Shown here one piece after another: positions 51,932-61,297 of a stretch of DNA of 64,000 nt. The first letter of the stretch is position 1, and every line of letters begins with the position of its first letter. The position numbers and the translations under genes were made by a program. Location of the stretch: NCBI RefSeq assembly GCF_002251855.1, contig NZ_NOXW01000018.1, forward strand, positions 124,001 through 188,000, written 5' to 3'. Source of the DNA: Rhodoferax sp. TH121 (GTDB taxonomy: Bacteria; Pseudomonadota; Gammaproteobacteria; Burkholderiales; Burkholderiaceae_C). The notes beneath the pieces were generated by a model. That model was not told the origin of the DNA. It did no database searches and saw nothing but the letters and a program-made list of their open reading frames with translations.

Positions 51932-53203
51932 ATGGGTCAAAATCGCCCCACCATGAACCTTGCTGATAACGCACCCGCCACCCGCGCCGATACGGCAGGG
52001 GTGGTATCACCCCCGGTCTTGCGGCCCCGTGGCTCCAACCATGTGGGCATGCGCCAGTTTAATGAGCGGGTAGTGCTCCATGCCATCCGCCTCAATGGCA
52101 GCCTGCCCAAGGCCGACTTGGCGCGACTGACAGGCCTGACCGCGCAGACGATTGGTCTCATCACCACCCGGCTGGAAGACGATGGCCTGCTGATCAAGCA
52201 GGAGCGGGTGCGCGGCCGCATTGGCCAGCCCTCGGTGCCCATGGCGCTGAACCCGGATGGCGCGTTTGCTTTGGGCATCAAGATAGGCCGGCGCAGTGCG
52301 GACTGGTTGTTGGTGGACTTTACGGGCAAGGTGCGTGTACGCGAGACGCTGCCCTATGCCTTCCCGGATGCGGAAGCCCTGCTGCCCGAAGTGCAAACGC
52401 GCATGCGCGCCATCCAGGATGGCCTGGGCGCATTGGCGCCGCGGTTGGTGGGTGTTGGCGTCGCAGCGCCTTTCAATCTGGGCGGATGGCACAAAATGCT
52501 GGGCCTGTCCGAGGCGGTGTCGGACCAATGGAACCACATCGACCTGTGCGCGCAAGTGCAGGCCATGACGGACGCGCCAGTGAGTTTCGCCAAGGACACC
52601 TCGGCGGCCTGCGTGGCCGAACTGGTGGCCGGTCGCGGACGCGACCTGAAAAGTTTTCTGTATTTGTTTGTGGACACCTTTGTTGGCGGCGGACTGGTGC
52701 TCAATTCGCATCTGCACGGCGGTATTCATGGCAATGCAGGCGCAGTGGCCTCGCTGCCGCTGCAAGTGGCAGCGGCGGGCGGCGTACCTGAGCAGCTGAT
52801 TGCCCATGCCTCGCTGTGGGAACTGGAGCAGCACTACCAAGCCGCAGGCTTGGACCCCAGCGCAGCCTATGACGACCGTGCAATGTCGGCTCCCTTTGTC
52901 ACCTACACCGACGCCTGGATCCGCAGCGCCGCACTCGGTCTGGCCCAGTGTGTGGTCAGTGGTACCGCATTCCTGGACATTGATGCAGTGGTGATTGACG
53001 GCTCGTTTTCGCGTGCCATGTTGCAACGCCTGATCGAAGAAACCGGCCAGGCCTTGCGCCGCTACAACTGGGAAGGCCTGTGGCCTGCCACGGTGATTGC
53101 GGGCAGCATGGGCTCGGATGCGCGGGCGCTGGGCGGCGCGCTACTGCCCCTGCACGAGAACTTCGCTCCTGACCGGGACCTGTTCCTGAAAGCGGCGTCC
53201 TGA
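51932..53203 (+). CDS. ROK-family transcriptional regulator
   Basis: 423 residues from ATG 51932 (ATG 51953 is an alternative). An N-terminal winged helix-turn-helix (about 40-95, RLNGSLPKADLARLTGLTAQTIGLI) precedes a ROK sugar-binding domain with GVGVAAPFNLGG and VDTFVGGGLVLNSHLHGG. The CxCGxxGCxE zinc motif of typical ROK proteins is missing; the equivalent stretch reads GNAGAVASLPLQ. It lies 43 bp after frcA and is the likely sugar-responsive regulator of the cluster. Confidence 0.85.
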   Translation: MGQNRPTMNLADNAPATRADTAGVVSPPVLRPRGSNHVGMRQFNERVVLHAIRLNGSLPKADLARLTGLTAQTIGLITTRLEDDGLLIKQERVRGRIGQPSVPMALNPDGAFALGIKIGRRSADWLLVDFTGKVRVRETLPYAFPDAEALLPEVQTRMRAIQDGLGALAPRLVGVGVAAPFNLGGWHKMLGLSEAVSDQWNHIDLCAQVQAMTDAPVSFAKDTSAACVAELVAGRGRDLKSFLYLFVDTFVGGGLVLNSHLHGGIHGNAGAVASLPLQVAAAGGVPEQLIAHASLWELEQHYQAAGLDPSAAYDDRAMSAPFVTYTDAWIRSAALGLAQCVVSGTAFLDIDAVVIDGSFSRAMLQRLIEETGQALRRYNWEGLWPATVIAGSMGSDARALGGALLPLHENFAPDRDLFLKAAS

Positions 53204-53213
53204 CGGTCTGATC

Positions 53214-54488
53214 TCAGCCGGTCATGGACCGTTTCTCCAAAGGCAGGCGAATTTCAAAGCAGGCGCCTCCTTCGGGTCGGTTGCGGCAGCTCACCGTGCC
53301 GCCATGGCGTTGGGTGATCGATTTGACCAGAGCCAACCCCAAGCCAACGCCCCCTTCTCGCTCCGAAGCGCCGGGCAGGCGATAGAAGGGCTCGAAAATC
53401 CGCTCTTGCAGGGCCTCGGGTACGCCAGGACCACGGTCGCACACTTGCAGGGTGGCGTGTGTCGCATCTTGGCTCAGCACCAGCGTGACTTCACCCGCGC
53501 CGTAACGGCGTGCGTTCTCCAGCAGGTTGCGCACGGCACGGCGCAGCAGCTTGGCAATGCCAGGCACTCCCAGTGTGGCGGTGGCCGTGTCCAGGGTGGC
53601 TTGGGTGCGCGCGCACTCTTCGGCAGCCAGGCCTACCAGGTCAACCGATTCCACCGTGCCCATATCGGCGTCTTTGGCGTCCAAGCGGCTGGCCAGCAGA
53701 ATTTCCTCGATCAATTGGTCCAGCTCGCTAATGTTGCGGGCGATCTCGGCTTTGAAGGTGGGGCTGGGGCTGCTGCCCATCAGCTCCATGCCCATGCGGA
53801 TGCGCGCCAGTGGAGAGCGCAGCTCGTGCGAGGCGTTGGCCAGCAAGGACTTTTGGGACGCCAGCAGGGCCTCGTGCGATTGCACCAAGCTCTGTACCTG
53901 CTGGGCCGCGTGGTTGAAGCGGGTGGCCAGGAAGCCCACCTCATCGTCCCCACCCAGCGGAACGCGTGTGCTGAGGTCTCCATCACCCCAGCGCTCCACG
54001 CCTTGGCGCAGTGTTTCCAGGCGCCGCGTCAGGCGGCGCACGATCGGGTAGGTACCCAGCGCGACCGCGATGGCCACCAGGCCCAGTGTCCAGAAGAAGC
54101 CAAACGGCGCTTTCAGGCTCGATGCGGGAGGGCGTGGCAGGTGCATGTGCACGGTTTGGCCATCCTGCATGTGGACCAGAAATTCCGGACCCCGGCCGAA
54201 ACGGCCTGGCAGGTCGTCGTCGGGGGGGGCATCCAGATCTGGCGGTGGAGGAGGCGGTTGGCCCATGTTGTCCGGGCTTGCATTGCCCATGCGCTCGCTG
54301 CGTTGCTGGGGGCGGCGCAGGCGTGCGTGGCCACTGCCAATGACCTCACCGGCCTCATTGCGCACCACCACTTCGCGCAGCGGGGGCTCGGTGGTCAGGC
54401 GCCAGGCCCAACCCACCAGCAGGGTGAGCACGGCCACGGCCAGCACCACGGCCAGCCAGATACGCACATACAGTTTGTTGAAGAACAT
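53214..54488 (-). CDS. sensor histidine kinase
   Basis: 424 residues from ATG at 54488; TTG 54500 is possible. Two membrane helices (about 8-30 and 130-150) flank a short periplasmic domain with a Pro-rich block (79-90, PPPPPPDLD) and a His-rich VHMQDGQTVHMHLP segment. HAMP domain, phospho-accepting His221 (SHELRSP), and ATPase boxes NLLENARRYG, DRGPGV and GVGLGLALV. The His/Pro periplasmic region might sense metal (inference). Pairs with the regulator at 54593. Confidence 0.9.
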   Translation of the reverse strand: MFFNKLYVRIWLAVVLAVAVLTLLVGWAWRLTTEPPLREVVVRNEAGEVIGSGHARLRRPQQRSERMGNASPDNMGQPPPPPPDLDAPPDDDLPGRFGRGPEFLVHMQDGQTVHMHLPRPPASSLKAPFGFFWTLGLVAIAVALGTYPIVRRLTRRLETLRQGVERWGDGDLSTRVPLGGDDEVGFLATRFNHAAQQVQSLVQSHEALLASQKSLLANASHELRSPLARIRMGMELMGSSPSPTFKAEIARNISELDQLIEEILLASRLDAKDADMGTVESVDLVGLAAEECARTQATLDTATATLGVPGIAKLLRRAVRNLLENARRYGAGEVTLVLSQDATHATLQVCDRGPGVPEALQERIFEPFYRLPGASEREGGVGLGLALVKSITQRHGGTVSCRNRPEGGACFEIRLPLEKRSMTG

Positions 54489-54509
54489 TTTGGTGCGCAA
54501 GGACTAGTT

Positions 54510-54592
54510 CGCCGCCGGGCCGCCCCAAGGCGAACGGAGGCCTCCTTGGGGGGCAGCGACCCGCGCAGCGGTGGAGCGTGGGGGGCACATAT
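54510..54592 (-). repeat. GC-rich dispersed repeat family B, second copy
   Basis: On the minus strand: CCCACGCTCCACCGCTGCGC, GGGTCGCTGCCCCCCAAGG, then CGCCTTGGGGCGGCCCGGCG. It is closely alike to the copy at 24722-24800 and fills the whole gap between the response regulator and its kinase. Confidence 0.7.
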
Positions 54593-55309
54593 TTAGTCTT
54601 GTTGCCGCGCAAACACATAGCCCACGCCGCGCACCGTGAGAATGCGTTTGGGGTCCTTGGCATCGGCTTCGATGGCGGCACGGATGCGGCCCATGTGCAC
54701 GTCGATGGAGCGGTCGAACGCTTCGAGTTCGCGGCCCCGCACGGCCTCCATGATTTGGTCCCGCGTGAGCACGCGCCCGGCCCGCTCGGCCAGGGCGACC
54801 AGCAGGTCAAATTGGTAGGACGTAAGCTCGCAAGGTGCTCCTGACACTGTCACGGTGCGCGCATCGCGGTCAATTTCCAGGCTGCCAAAGCGCAAGGTCT
54901 TGCCGCTGGGCGCACTGGCGTCGGTTTTGCGGCGCAAGATCGCGCGGATGCGGGCCAGCAGCTCGCGCGGTTCAAACGGTTTGGGCAGGTAGTCATCGGC
55001 GCCGAGTTCCAAGCCGATGATGCGGTCCATGGCGTCGCCCTTGGCGGTGAGCATGAGCACTGGCACGCTGGAGGCGGGCGCGGGCAGGGCACGAATGCGG
55101 CGGCACACTTCCAGCCCGTCGATGTCGGGCAGCATCAGGTCCAGAATGACCAGTTCGGGCATGGCCCCGGCGGGGGGCTGGGTCAGGTGGCCCAAGCCAC
55201 TGAGGCCGTCGCCGCAGTGGCTGACAGCAAATCCCGATTGCTCCAGGTACTCTGCCACCATGGTGGCGAGGCGGGCATCGTCTTCGATCATGAGCAAGTT
55301 TTGGCGCAT
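54593..55309 (-). CDS. OmpR-family response regulator
   Basis: 238 residues. Receiver with Asp57 (LVILDLMLPDIDGLE), Lys in LPKPFEPRELLAR, and a winged-helix domain with DRSIDVHMGRIRAAIE and TVRGVGYVF. Closest in style to RstA/CpxR-type regulators. Transcribed before its kinase, separated by a family B repeat. Target genes cannot be read from the window. Confidence 0.92.
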   Translation of the reverse strand: MRQNLLMIEDDARLATMVAEYLEQSGFAVSHCGDGLSGLGHLTQPPAGAMPELVILDLMLPDIDGLEVCRRIRALPAPASSVPVLMLTAKGDAMDRIIGLELGADDYLPKPFEPRELLARIRAILRRKTDASAPSGKTLRFGSLEIDRDARTVTVSGAPCELTSYQFDLLVALAERAGRVLTRDQIMEAVRGRELEAFDRSIDVHMGRIRAAIEADAKDPKRILTVRGVGYVFARQQD

Positions 55310-55382
55310 GGTCGCAGTCTATCGCCAGGTCCTGCGTGCCGTATACCGACAGCTTGTCGGGCCGGTAAAGTTAGGTAAAAAT

Positions 55383-55440
55383 CACTACAAAAATGATAGC
55401 TGCTTGCGCAGTGTCAACGGGCGTCAGATGCCATTTTGAT
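55383..55440 (+). repeat. dispersed repeat family A at the ampG stop
   Basis: CACTACAAAAATGA, TAGCTGCTTGCGCAGTGT, CAACGGGCGTCAGATGCC, ATTTTGATG. It supplies the last codons and the TGA stop of the minus-strand ampG gene (55414-55416). Confidence 0.78.
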
Positions 55441-56754
55441 GCGTGAAGCCAGCCACACCAGTAGTAAGACCGGAAGCCCCAAGCAAGCGGTGGCGGCGAA
55501 GAAGCTGGGGTAGCCAAAGTGGTCTACAAACTGCCCCGAGAAGCCCGCCAGAAACTTGGGCAGCAGCAGCATCATGGAGCTGAACAGGGCGTACTGCGTG
55601 GCCGAGTACTGCACATTGGTGAGTGAGGACAGGTAAGCGATGAAAGCGGCGCTGGCAATGCCGCTGGACAGGTTGTCCGCCGAAATCACCAACACCAGGG
55701 CACTCAGGTCGTGGCCGCGCGTGCCCAGCCAGGCAAACAGCAGGTTGCTGGCCGCACTGAGCGCGGCGCCCAGCATCAGCACACGCATCACCCCCAGGCG
55801 CAGGGCTAACGCCCCACCCACGAAGGCGCCCAGCAGGGTCATGACCACCCCAAAGCCTTTGCTGATGGCAGCCACTTCGTCTTTGCTGAAGCCCATGTCC
55901 ACATAAAACGGGTTGGCCATGATGCCCATCACCACGTCGCTGATGCGGTAAGTGGCAATCAAGGCGAGGACGAGTGCCGCATGCCAGCGGTAGCGGCCTA
56001 CAAAATCGGTGAAGGGGGCAATCAGCGCGCCTTGCAGCCACTCAGCGGCGTTGCGGGCGGGTGGTAGCGGTGCACGCGCGGGTTCTCGCGAGAACAGCAC
56101 CGTCAGTACGCCCGGCAACATGCTGGCCGCCATTACGAGGTACGCCGTGCGCCAGGCGCCATATTGGTAGAGCGCGGCGTTGGGGACTTCAGCGCGTGCC
56201 GCAATCCACAAGGCGCCAGCTCCCGCCCAGATCATCGCCAAGCGGTAGCCCGCCTGGTAGGTGGCGGCCAATGCAGCTTGGTGTTCGGTGTCTGCGGACT
56301 CAATGCGGAAGGCGTCCAGCGCAATGTCCTGCGTGGCGGAGCCAAAGGCCACCGCCACTGCGCAATACACCATAGGGGCCAGTGCGAGGGTTGGGTCGGT
56401 CAGCGCCATCATGATCAGGGCCGCCATGATCATGGCTTGAGACAACAAAAGCCAGCTGCGCCGCCGGCCCAGCAGGTGCGTGAGCACGGGAATGGGCAAA
56501 CGGTCCACCAGCGGTGACCAGACCCATTTGAATCCATAGGCCAGCCCAACCCAGCTCAGGAACCCGATGGTGGTGCGGTCCACGCCCGCCTCACGCAGCC
56601 AAAAGCTCAGCGTGCCGAATACCAACAGCAAGGGCAGTCCAGCCGAAAAGCCCAGGGCCAGCATGCGCAGTGATGCCGGTTCAGCATACACCTTGAGGGT
56701 TGCAAGCCAAGCAAGGGGTGCTGGGGTAGGGGGCGTGGAGTGCGGCGCAGTCAT
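55414..56754 (-). CDS. ampG: AmpG-family muropeptide permease (MFS)
   Basis: 446 residues from the ATG at 56754. Major-facilitator fold with about 12 helices. AmpG signatures: LALGFSAGLPLLLVFGTLSFWLREAGVDR near the start, GSATQDIALDAFRIE, and YSATQYALFSSMMLLLPKFLAG-like segments. It imports cell-wall degradation muropeptides for recycling. The C-terminal residues come from a family A repeat. The start is only 18 bp from the divergent protease gene. Confidence 0.88.
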   Translation of the reverse strand: MTAPHSTPPTPAPLAWLATLKVYAEPASLRMLALGFSAGLPLLLVFGTLSFWLREAGVDRTTIGFLSWVGLAYGFKWVWSPLVDRLPIPVLTHLLGRRRSWLLLSQAMIMAALIMMALTDPTLALAPMVYCAVAVAFGSATQDIALDAFRIESADTEHQAALAATYQAGYRLAMIWAGAGALWIAARAEVPNAALYQYGAWRTAYLVMAASMLPGVLTVLFSREPARAPLPPARNAAEWLQGALIAPFTDFVGRYRWHAALVLALIATYRISDVVMGIMANPFYVDMGFSKDEVAAISKGFGVVMTLLGAFVGGALALRLGVMRVLMLGAALSAASNLLFAWLGTRGHDLSALVLVISADNLSSGIASAAFIAYLSSLTNVQYSATQYALFSSMMLLLPKFLAGFSGQFVDHFGYPSFFAATACLGLPVLLLVWLASRIKMASDAR

Positions 56755-56772
56755 GCGGGAATAATAGCGGCC

Positions 56773-57609
56773 ATGACCTTGCGTACTTCTCACCACCTCC
56801 TGGGGGCCTTGCTGGGCCTGTCCCTGTCTTTGGGTGTCGTCTGTGCCACAGGAGCGCAGACGCGTGAAGGGGTGAATGTGGGGGGCAACTCGGCATTCAG
56901 CAAGCTGGTGCCTGCTGCGCAAGTGGAGCAGGCCGCCGCCCAGCAGTATGCCCAGATGCTGGCCAAGGCCCGCGCACAGAATGCGTTGGCCGGCGCCAAC
57001 GACCCACAGCTGCGGCGCCTGCGTGCGATTGCAGCCAAGATCACCCCATTTGCTGCGGACTGGAACGAACGCGCAAAGGGCTGGAAGTGGGAAATCAATC
57101 TGATTGGGGCCAACCAGATCAATGCCTTTTGTATGCCGGGTGGAAAAATCGCTTTCTACACTGGCATCCTCGATGTGCTCAAACTCAGCGATGACGAGGT
57201 CGCCATGGTCATGGGCCACGAAATTGCCCACGCCTTGCGCGAACATGCACGCGAGCGCATGGGGAAGAACGCCGCCACGGGCCTGGGCGCCAACCTGTTG
57301 AGCCAGGTGCTCGGCTTGGGCGATATCGGCCAGACCGTGACCCAATACGGTGCCCAGTTGCTAACCCTGAAGTTTGGCCGCGAGGATGAATCCGAAGCGG
57401 ATCTGGTGGGGATGGAGTTGGCGGCCCGTGCGGGCTACAACCCGCGCGCAGCGGTCAGCCTGTGGCAGAAAATGGGCGCTGCCAACAAGGGCGCTCCGCC
57501 CGAATGGTTGTCCACCCACCCCTCGGGTAATGCCCGTATTGCGCAAATCGAGGCCCACTTGCCCCAGGTCATTCCCTTGTACGAGCGGGCTCGCAAGACC
57601 AAGCCCTAA
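56773..57609 (+). CDS. M48-family periplasmic metalloprotease
   Basis: 278 residues from ATG 56773. Signal peptide about 1-29 (...CATGAQ). Zinc motif HEIAH (149-153) with the third ligand Glu in EDESEADLVGMELAARAGY. LoiP/YcaL-like (no TPR domain as in BepA), so probably an envelope quality-control protease. The C-terminus WLSTHPSGNARIAQIEAHLP is characteristic. Confidence 0.9.
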   Translation: MTLRTSHHLLGALLGLSLSLGVVCATGAQTREGVNVGGNSAFSKLVPAAQVEQAAAQQYAQMLAKARAQNALAGANDPQLRRLRAIAAKITPFAADWNERAKGWKWEINLIGANQINAFCMPGGKIAFYTGILDVLKLSDDEVAMVMGHEIAHALREHARERMGKNAATGLGANLLSQVLGLGDIGQTVTQYGAQLLTLKFGREDESEADLVGMELAARAGYNPRAAVSLWQKMGAANKGAPPEWLSTHPSGNARIAQIEAHLPQVIPLYERARKTKP

Positions 57610-57636
57610 GCGGCCAGTCCGGCCTGTGCCGCCAGG

Positions 57637-58440
57637 CTAGAGCGTGAAGGCGTAGTCCAGCGTGATCGGCGCGTGGTCCGAAAACTTCTCGGTCTTGTAG
57701 ATCTGGTGGCCGCGCGCCAGGCTTGCCAGTGCGGGAGTGGCCAGGTGGTAATCCAGCCGCCAGCCCACGTTCTTGGCATAGGCCTGGCCGCGGTTGCTCC
57801 ACCAGGTGTAGCAATCGTCGGTGGCCGTGGGCTCCAGCTGGCGGTACACGTCCACCAGGCCGCCGTCCGTCAGCAAGGTACTCATCCAGGCACGTTCTTC
57901 GGGCAGGAAGCCGGAGTTCTTCTTGTTGCCTTTCCAGTTCTTCAGGTCGATTTCCTGGTGTGCAATGTTCACGTCGCCACAGAGGATGAATTCGCGCTCG
58001 GCGCGCAGGCGCTGCAGGTGCGGGTAGAACTCCGCCAGAAAGCGAAACTTCGCCTGCTGCCGGTCTTCGCCCGAAGATCCGCTGGGGAAGTAGGCGCTGA
58101 TCAGCGAGAGCTTGCGCTGGGGCGTGTCAAAGCGCAGCTCGACATAGCGCCCTTCCGCATCAAACTCCGCCGATCCGTAGCCCACCCGCACATCGCTGGG
58201 CGTGTGGCGCGTGTAAATCGCCACACCCGAGTACCCTTTTTTCTCTGCAAAATGGAAATGGCCTTGGAGGCCACTGAGCTGCTCGAACTTGCCCGCCACA
58301 TCAGCAGCCTGGGCCTTGACTTCTTGCACACAAATACAATCGGGCCGCGCTGTGGCAAGCCAAGCCTCCAGCCCTTTGCTGGTGGCGGAGCGAATGCCGT
58401 TGAGATTGAGACTGCTTAATTTGAACAAGGAAACCCCCAT
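57637..58440 (-). CDS. xth: exodeoxyribonuclease III
   Basis: 267 residues from the ATG at 58440. A TTG at 58428 with GGGGG just upstream is an alternative that gives the usual family start [12 protein letters not shown]. Endonuclease/exonuclease/phosphatase fold: CVQEVKAQ (Glu), [22 protein letters not shown] and terminal [11 protein letters not shown] (Asp-His). It removes abasic-site ends in base-excision repair. The ATG shares CATG with pyrE on the other strand. Confidence 0.9.
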   Translation of the reverse strand: MGVSLFKLSSLNLNGIRSATSKGLEAWLATARPDCICVQEVKAQAADVAGKFEQLSGLQGHFHFAEKKGYSGVAIYTRHTPSDVRVGYGSAEFDAEGRYVELRFDTPQRKLSLISAYFPSGSSGEDRQQAKFRFLAEFYPHLQRLRAEREFILCGDVNIAHQEIDLKNWKGNKKNSGFLPEERAWMSTLLTDGGLVDVYRQLEPTATDDCYTWWSNRGQAYAKNVGWRLDYHLATPALASLARGHQIYKTEKFSDHAPITLDYAFTL

Positions 58441-59122
58441 GTCGGACCGTGACCCATTGGCCCTGGAATTTGTGCAATTTGCCGTGGAATGCGGGGTGCT
58501 GCGTTTTGGCGAGTTCAAAACCAAAGCCGGGCGCATGAGCCCCTATTTTTTTAACGCGGGCCTGTTTGACGATGGAGCCAAACTGGGGCGTCTGGCGGAA
58601 TTCTATGCCCAGCGTCTGCTTGCCAGCGGCATTGAATTCGACATGGTGTTTGGCCCCGCCTACAAGGGCATTCCCCTTGGGGCTGCAGTAGCCATCGAGC
58701 TGGCACGCCGGGGCCGCAATGTGCCCTTTGCCTACAACCGCAAAGAGGCCAAGGACCATGGCGAAGGTGGCACCTTGGTTGGTGCTCCACTCAAGGGCCG
58801 TGTGCTGGTCATCGACGATGTGATGTCTGCGGGCACCGCGGCACGCGAGTCGATTGCCATCATCCAAGCTGCAGGCGCCACGCCGCATGCGGTGTGCATC
58901 GCCCTGGATCGCCAAGAAAAAGCCACTGAAAATGGCCAGGATGTGCCCTACAGCGCCGTGCAGTATGTGCGCAAACAGCTAGGCTTGCAGGTGTGTGCAA
59001 TTGCGAAACTGGGCGATTTGATGCAGTATCTGGCGGCGCGCAATGCCTCGGGTTCGGATGCAGACCACCAGCGTGTGCTGGCTTACCGTGAGCGTTACGG
59101 TGTTGATGAAGGAGATGCATGA
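58439..59122 (+). CDS. pyrE: orotate phosphoribosyltransferase
   Basis: 227 residues from ATG 58439 with AAGGAA 6 bases upstream. PRPP-binding motif [17 protein letters not shown], the flexible-loop lysine in [12 protein letters not shown], and the [18 protein letters not shown] start region are intact. It converts orotate and PRPP to OMP in pyrimidine synthesis. The stop overlaps the next gene by 4 bp. Confidence 0.95.
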   Translation: MSDRDPLALEFVQFAVECGVLRFGEFKTKAGRMSPYFFNAGLFDDGAKLGRLAEFYAQRLLASGIEFDMVFGPAYKGIPLGAAVAIELARRGRNVPFAYNRKEAKDHGEGGTLVGAPLKGRVLVIDDVMSAGTAARESIAIIQAAGATPHAVCIALDRQEKATENGQDVPYSAVQYVRKQLGLQVCAIAKLGDLMQYLAARNASGSDADHQRVLAYRERYGVDEGDA

Positions 59123-59769
59123 GGATTTACCACTGTGTGACTGCAGGTGCCATCGTTGCTTGGATGGCATCGGCGGCCTGGGCCCAGCCCGCACCCCTGC
59201 CCGGCGGGGTCTATACCTGCGTCGATGCGAAGGGACGCAAACTCACGGCAGACCGCCCCATCGTGGACTGCATCGATCGTGAACAGAAAGTGCTAAACCC
59301 CAGCGGCACCGTGCGTGCCAAGGTGGGCCCCTCGTTGACGGCCCAGGAAAAGGCGGAGCAAGAGCAGAAAGAAAAGCGCGAGGCGGAAGAGCGTGGCCGT
59401 GTCGCAGAAGAAAAACGTCGCGATCGTGCACTCTTGACCCGCTACCCGAACAAGGGCGTGCACGACCAGGAGCGCGCAGAGGCGCTGGCCCAGATTGAGG
59501 CGGTTGCCAAAGCCGCCACCACGCGTTTGCAAGAACTCGCGCGCCAGCGGGTGGCGATTGACGAAGAAATGGAGTTTTACAAGAAGGACCCGAGCAAAGC
59601 GCCAGCCTACGTGCGCCGCCAGCAGGAAGAGAACACCCAAAGCCAAAATGTGCAGAAGCGCTTCATTGCCGATCAAGATGCGGAAGCGCGCCGCTTGAAT
59701 GCGCGTTTTGACGATGAGTTGGTGCGTTTGCGCCAGTTGTGGGCGCAAATGGCGCCCGCCGGAAAATAA
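59119..59769 (+). CDS. DUF4124-domain exported coiled-coil protein
   Basis: 216 residues, ATG overlapping the pyrE stop. Signal peptide about 1-22 (...AWAQ). A short DUF4124-like domain follows ([27 protein letters not shown], two Cys likely disulfide-bonded). A long charged coiled coil comes next (about 70-205, rich in E/K/R/Q). Periplasmic protein of unknown function; the pyrE link is probably only co-transcription. Confidence 0.75.
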   Translation: MRIYHCVTAGAIVAWMASAAWAQPAPLPGGVYTCVDAKGRKLTADRPIVDCIDREQKVLNPSGTVRAKVGPSLTAQEKAEQEQKEKREAEERGRVAEEKRRDRALLTRYPNKGVHDQERAEALAQIEAVAKAATTRLQELARQRVAIDEEMEFYKKDPSKAPAYVRRQQEENTQSQNVQKRFIADQDAEARRLNARFDDELVRLRQLWAQMAPAGK

Positions 59770-59795
59770 AAAAGGCCTCGCAAGAGGCCTTTTTT
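59768..59795. terminator. bidirectional terminator between the DUF4124 gene and gatB
   Basis: AAAAAAGGCCTC-GCAA-GAGGCCTTTTTT: a perfect 12-bp stem with A-run and T-run on either side, so it works for both convergent transcripts. Confidence 0.92.
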
Positions 59796-59807
59796 ATTGG
59801 GGGTGGC

Positions 59808-61295
59808 TCACGCCAGCTTTTTGCGCAGCAGTTCGTTCACCTGCTGCGGGTTGGCCTTGCCTTGGCTGGCCTTCATGATTTGGCCGACCAGCGCGTTCAG
59901 CGCCTTGTCGTTGCCGGCCTTGAACTCGGCTACGTTCTTTTCGTTCTTGTCGATGACCTGCTGCACGATGGCTTCGAGCGCGCCGGTGTCGTTCATTTGT
60001 TTGAGGCCCTTGGACGCGATGATGGCATCAACATCCGTGTTACCTTCCCACAGCGCGTCAAACACCTGCTTGGCAGCGCTGTTGGAAATGGTGCTGTCGG
60101 CAATGCGCGTGACCAGTTGCCCCAGAGTTTGCGCAGACACGGGCGATTGCTCGATGCCCAGATCTTGGCCATTGAGGCGGCGTGCCAGTTCCCCGGTAAT
60201 CCAGTTGCTGGCCAGCTTGGCCTGGCCGCTGGCCTTGGCTGCCGCTTCAAAGTAAGTCGCCAGTGCCAAGCTCTGGGTGAGCTGCGTGGCGTCGTATTCG
60301 CTGAGGCCATAACCGGACTGAAATCGGGTTGCCATGTTGCGAGGCAGTTCGGCCATTTGCGCCCGTACTTCCTGCACCCATTGATCCGAAATACATAGCG
60401 GAGGCAGATCTGGGTCGGGGAAGTAGCGGTAGTCCGCTGCGTCTTCCTTGGTACGCATGGCGCGTGTCTCGCCCGTGTCGGGGTTGAACAGCACGGTGGC
60501 TTGCTGGATTTCGTGGCCGTCTTCGATCTGCTCGATCTGCCAGCGCACTTCATAGTCGATGGCCTGCTGCATGAACTTGAAGCTATTCAGGTTCTTGATC
60601 TCTCGGCGCGTGCCCAAGGGCTGCCCCGGCTTGCGTACAGATACGTTGGCATCGCAGCGGAACGAGCCCTCCTGCATGTTGCCGTCGCAGATGCCGATCC
60701 AGGTCACGATTTTGTGCAGCTCCTTGGCATAGGCCACGGCCTCTGCGCTGGAGCGCATGTCGGGCTCGGTCACGATTTCCAGCAGTGGGGTGCCGGCGCG
60801 GTTCAGGTCAATGCCGGACTGGCCAATGAAGTCTTCGTGCAGGGACTTGCCCGCGTCTTCCTCCAGGTGGGCGCGCACCAGGCGCACCGCTTTCTTTTCG
60901 TCGCCGAGGAAGAACTCCACGGCGCCACCTTGTACCACCGGAATCTCGAACTGGCTGATCTGATAGCCCTTGGGCAGGTCGGGGTAGAAGTAGTTCTTGC
61001 GCGCAAAGATGCTGCGCGGCGCGATGTGCGCACCAATCGCCAAACCAAACTGGATGGCGCGCTCAACCGCGCCCTTGTTCATCACCGGCAGGGTGCCGGG
61101 CAGTGCCAGGTCCACGGCGCATGCTTGGGTGTTGGGCTCGGCACCAAAGGCGGTGCTGGCGCGACTGAAGATCTTGCTGTTGGTGGACAGCTGGGCGTGG
61201 GTCTCAAAGCCAATGATGACCTCGTACCCATGCACTAGCGGGCCGGTCGGGCGGCCCTGTTGTTGTGCTTCAAATGTGTTCACGGTCTCGCTCAT
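59808..61295 (-). CDS. gatB: Asp-tRNA(Asn)/Glu-tRNA(Gln) amidotransferase subunit B
   Basis: 495 residues. [21 protein letters not shown] start, the zinc-site-region [15 protein letters not shown], and a YqeY-like C-terminal domain. It binds the misacylated tRNA and phosphorylates it for transamidation. Last gene of gatCAB, 2 bp after gatA. It implies that Gln-tRNA and/or Asn-tRNA are made by the indirect route. Confidence 0.97.
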   Translation of the reverse strand: MSETVNTFEAQQQGRPTGPLVHGYEVIIGFETHAQLSTNSKIFSRASTAFGAEPNTQACAVDLALPGTLPVMNKGAVERAIQFGLAIGAHIAPRSIFARKNYFYPDLPKGYQISQFEIPVVQGGAVEFFLGDEKKAVRLVRAHLEEDAGKSLHEDFIGQSGIDLNRAGTPLLEIVTEPDMRSSAEAVAYAKELHKIVTWIGICDGNMQEGSFRCDANVSVRKPGQPLGTRREIKNLNSFKFMQQAIDYEVRWQIEQIEDGHEIQQATVLFNPDTGETRAMRTKEDAADYRYFPDPDLPPLCISDQWVQEVRAQMAELPRNMATRFQSGYGLSEYDATQLTQSLALATYFEAAAKASGQAKLASNWITGELARRLNGQDLGIEQSPVSAQTLGQLVTRIADSTISNSAAKQVFDALWEGNTDVDAIIASKGLKQMNDTGALEAIVQQVIDKNEKNVAEFKAGNDKALNALVGQIMKASQGKANPQQVNELLRKKLA

Positions 61296-61297
61296 GG

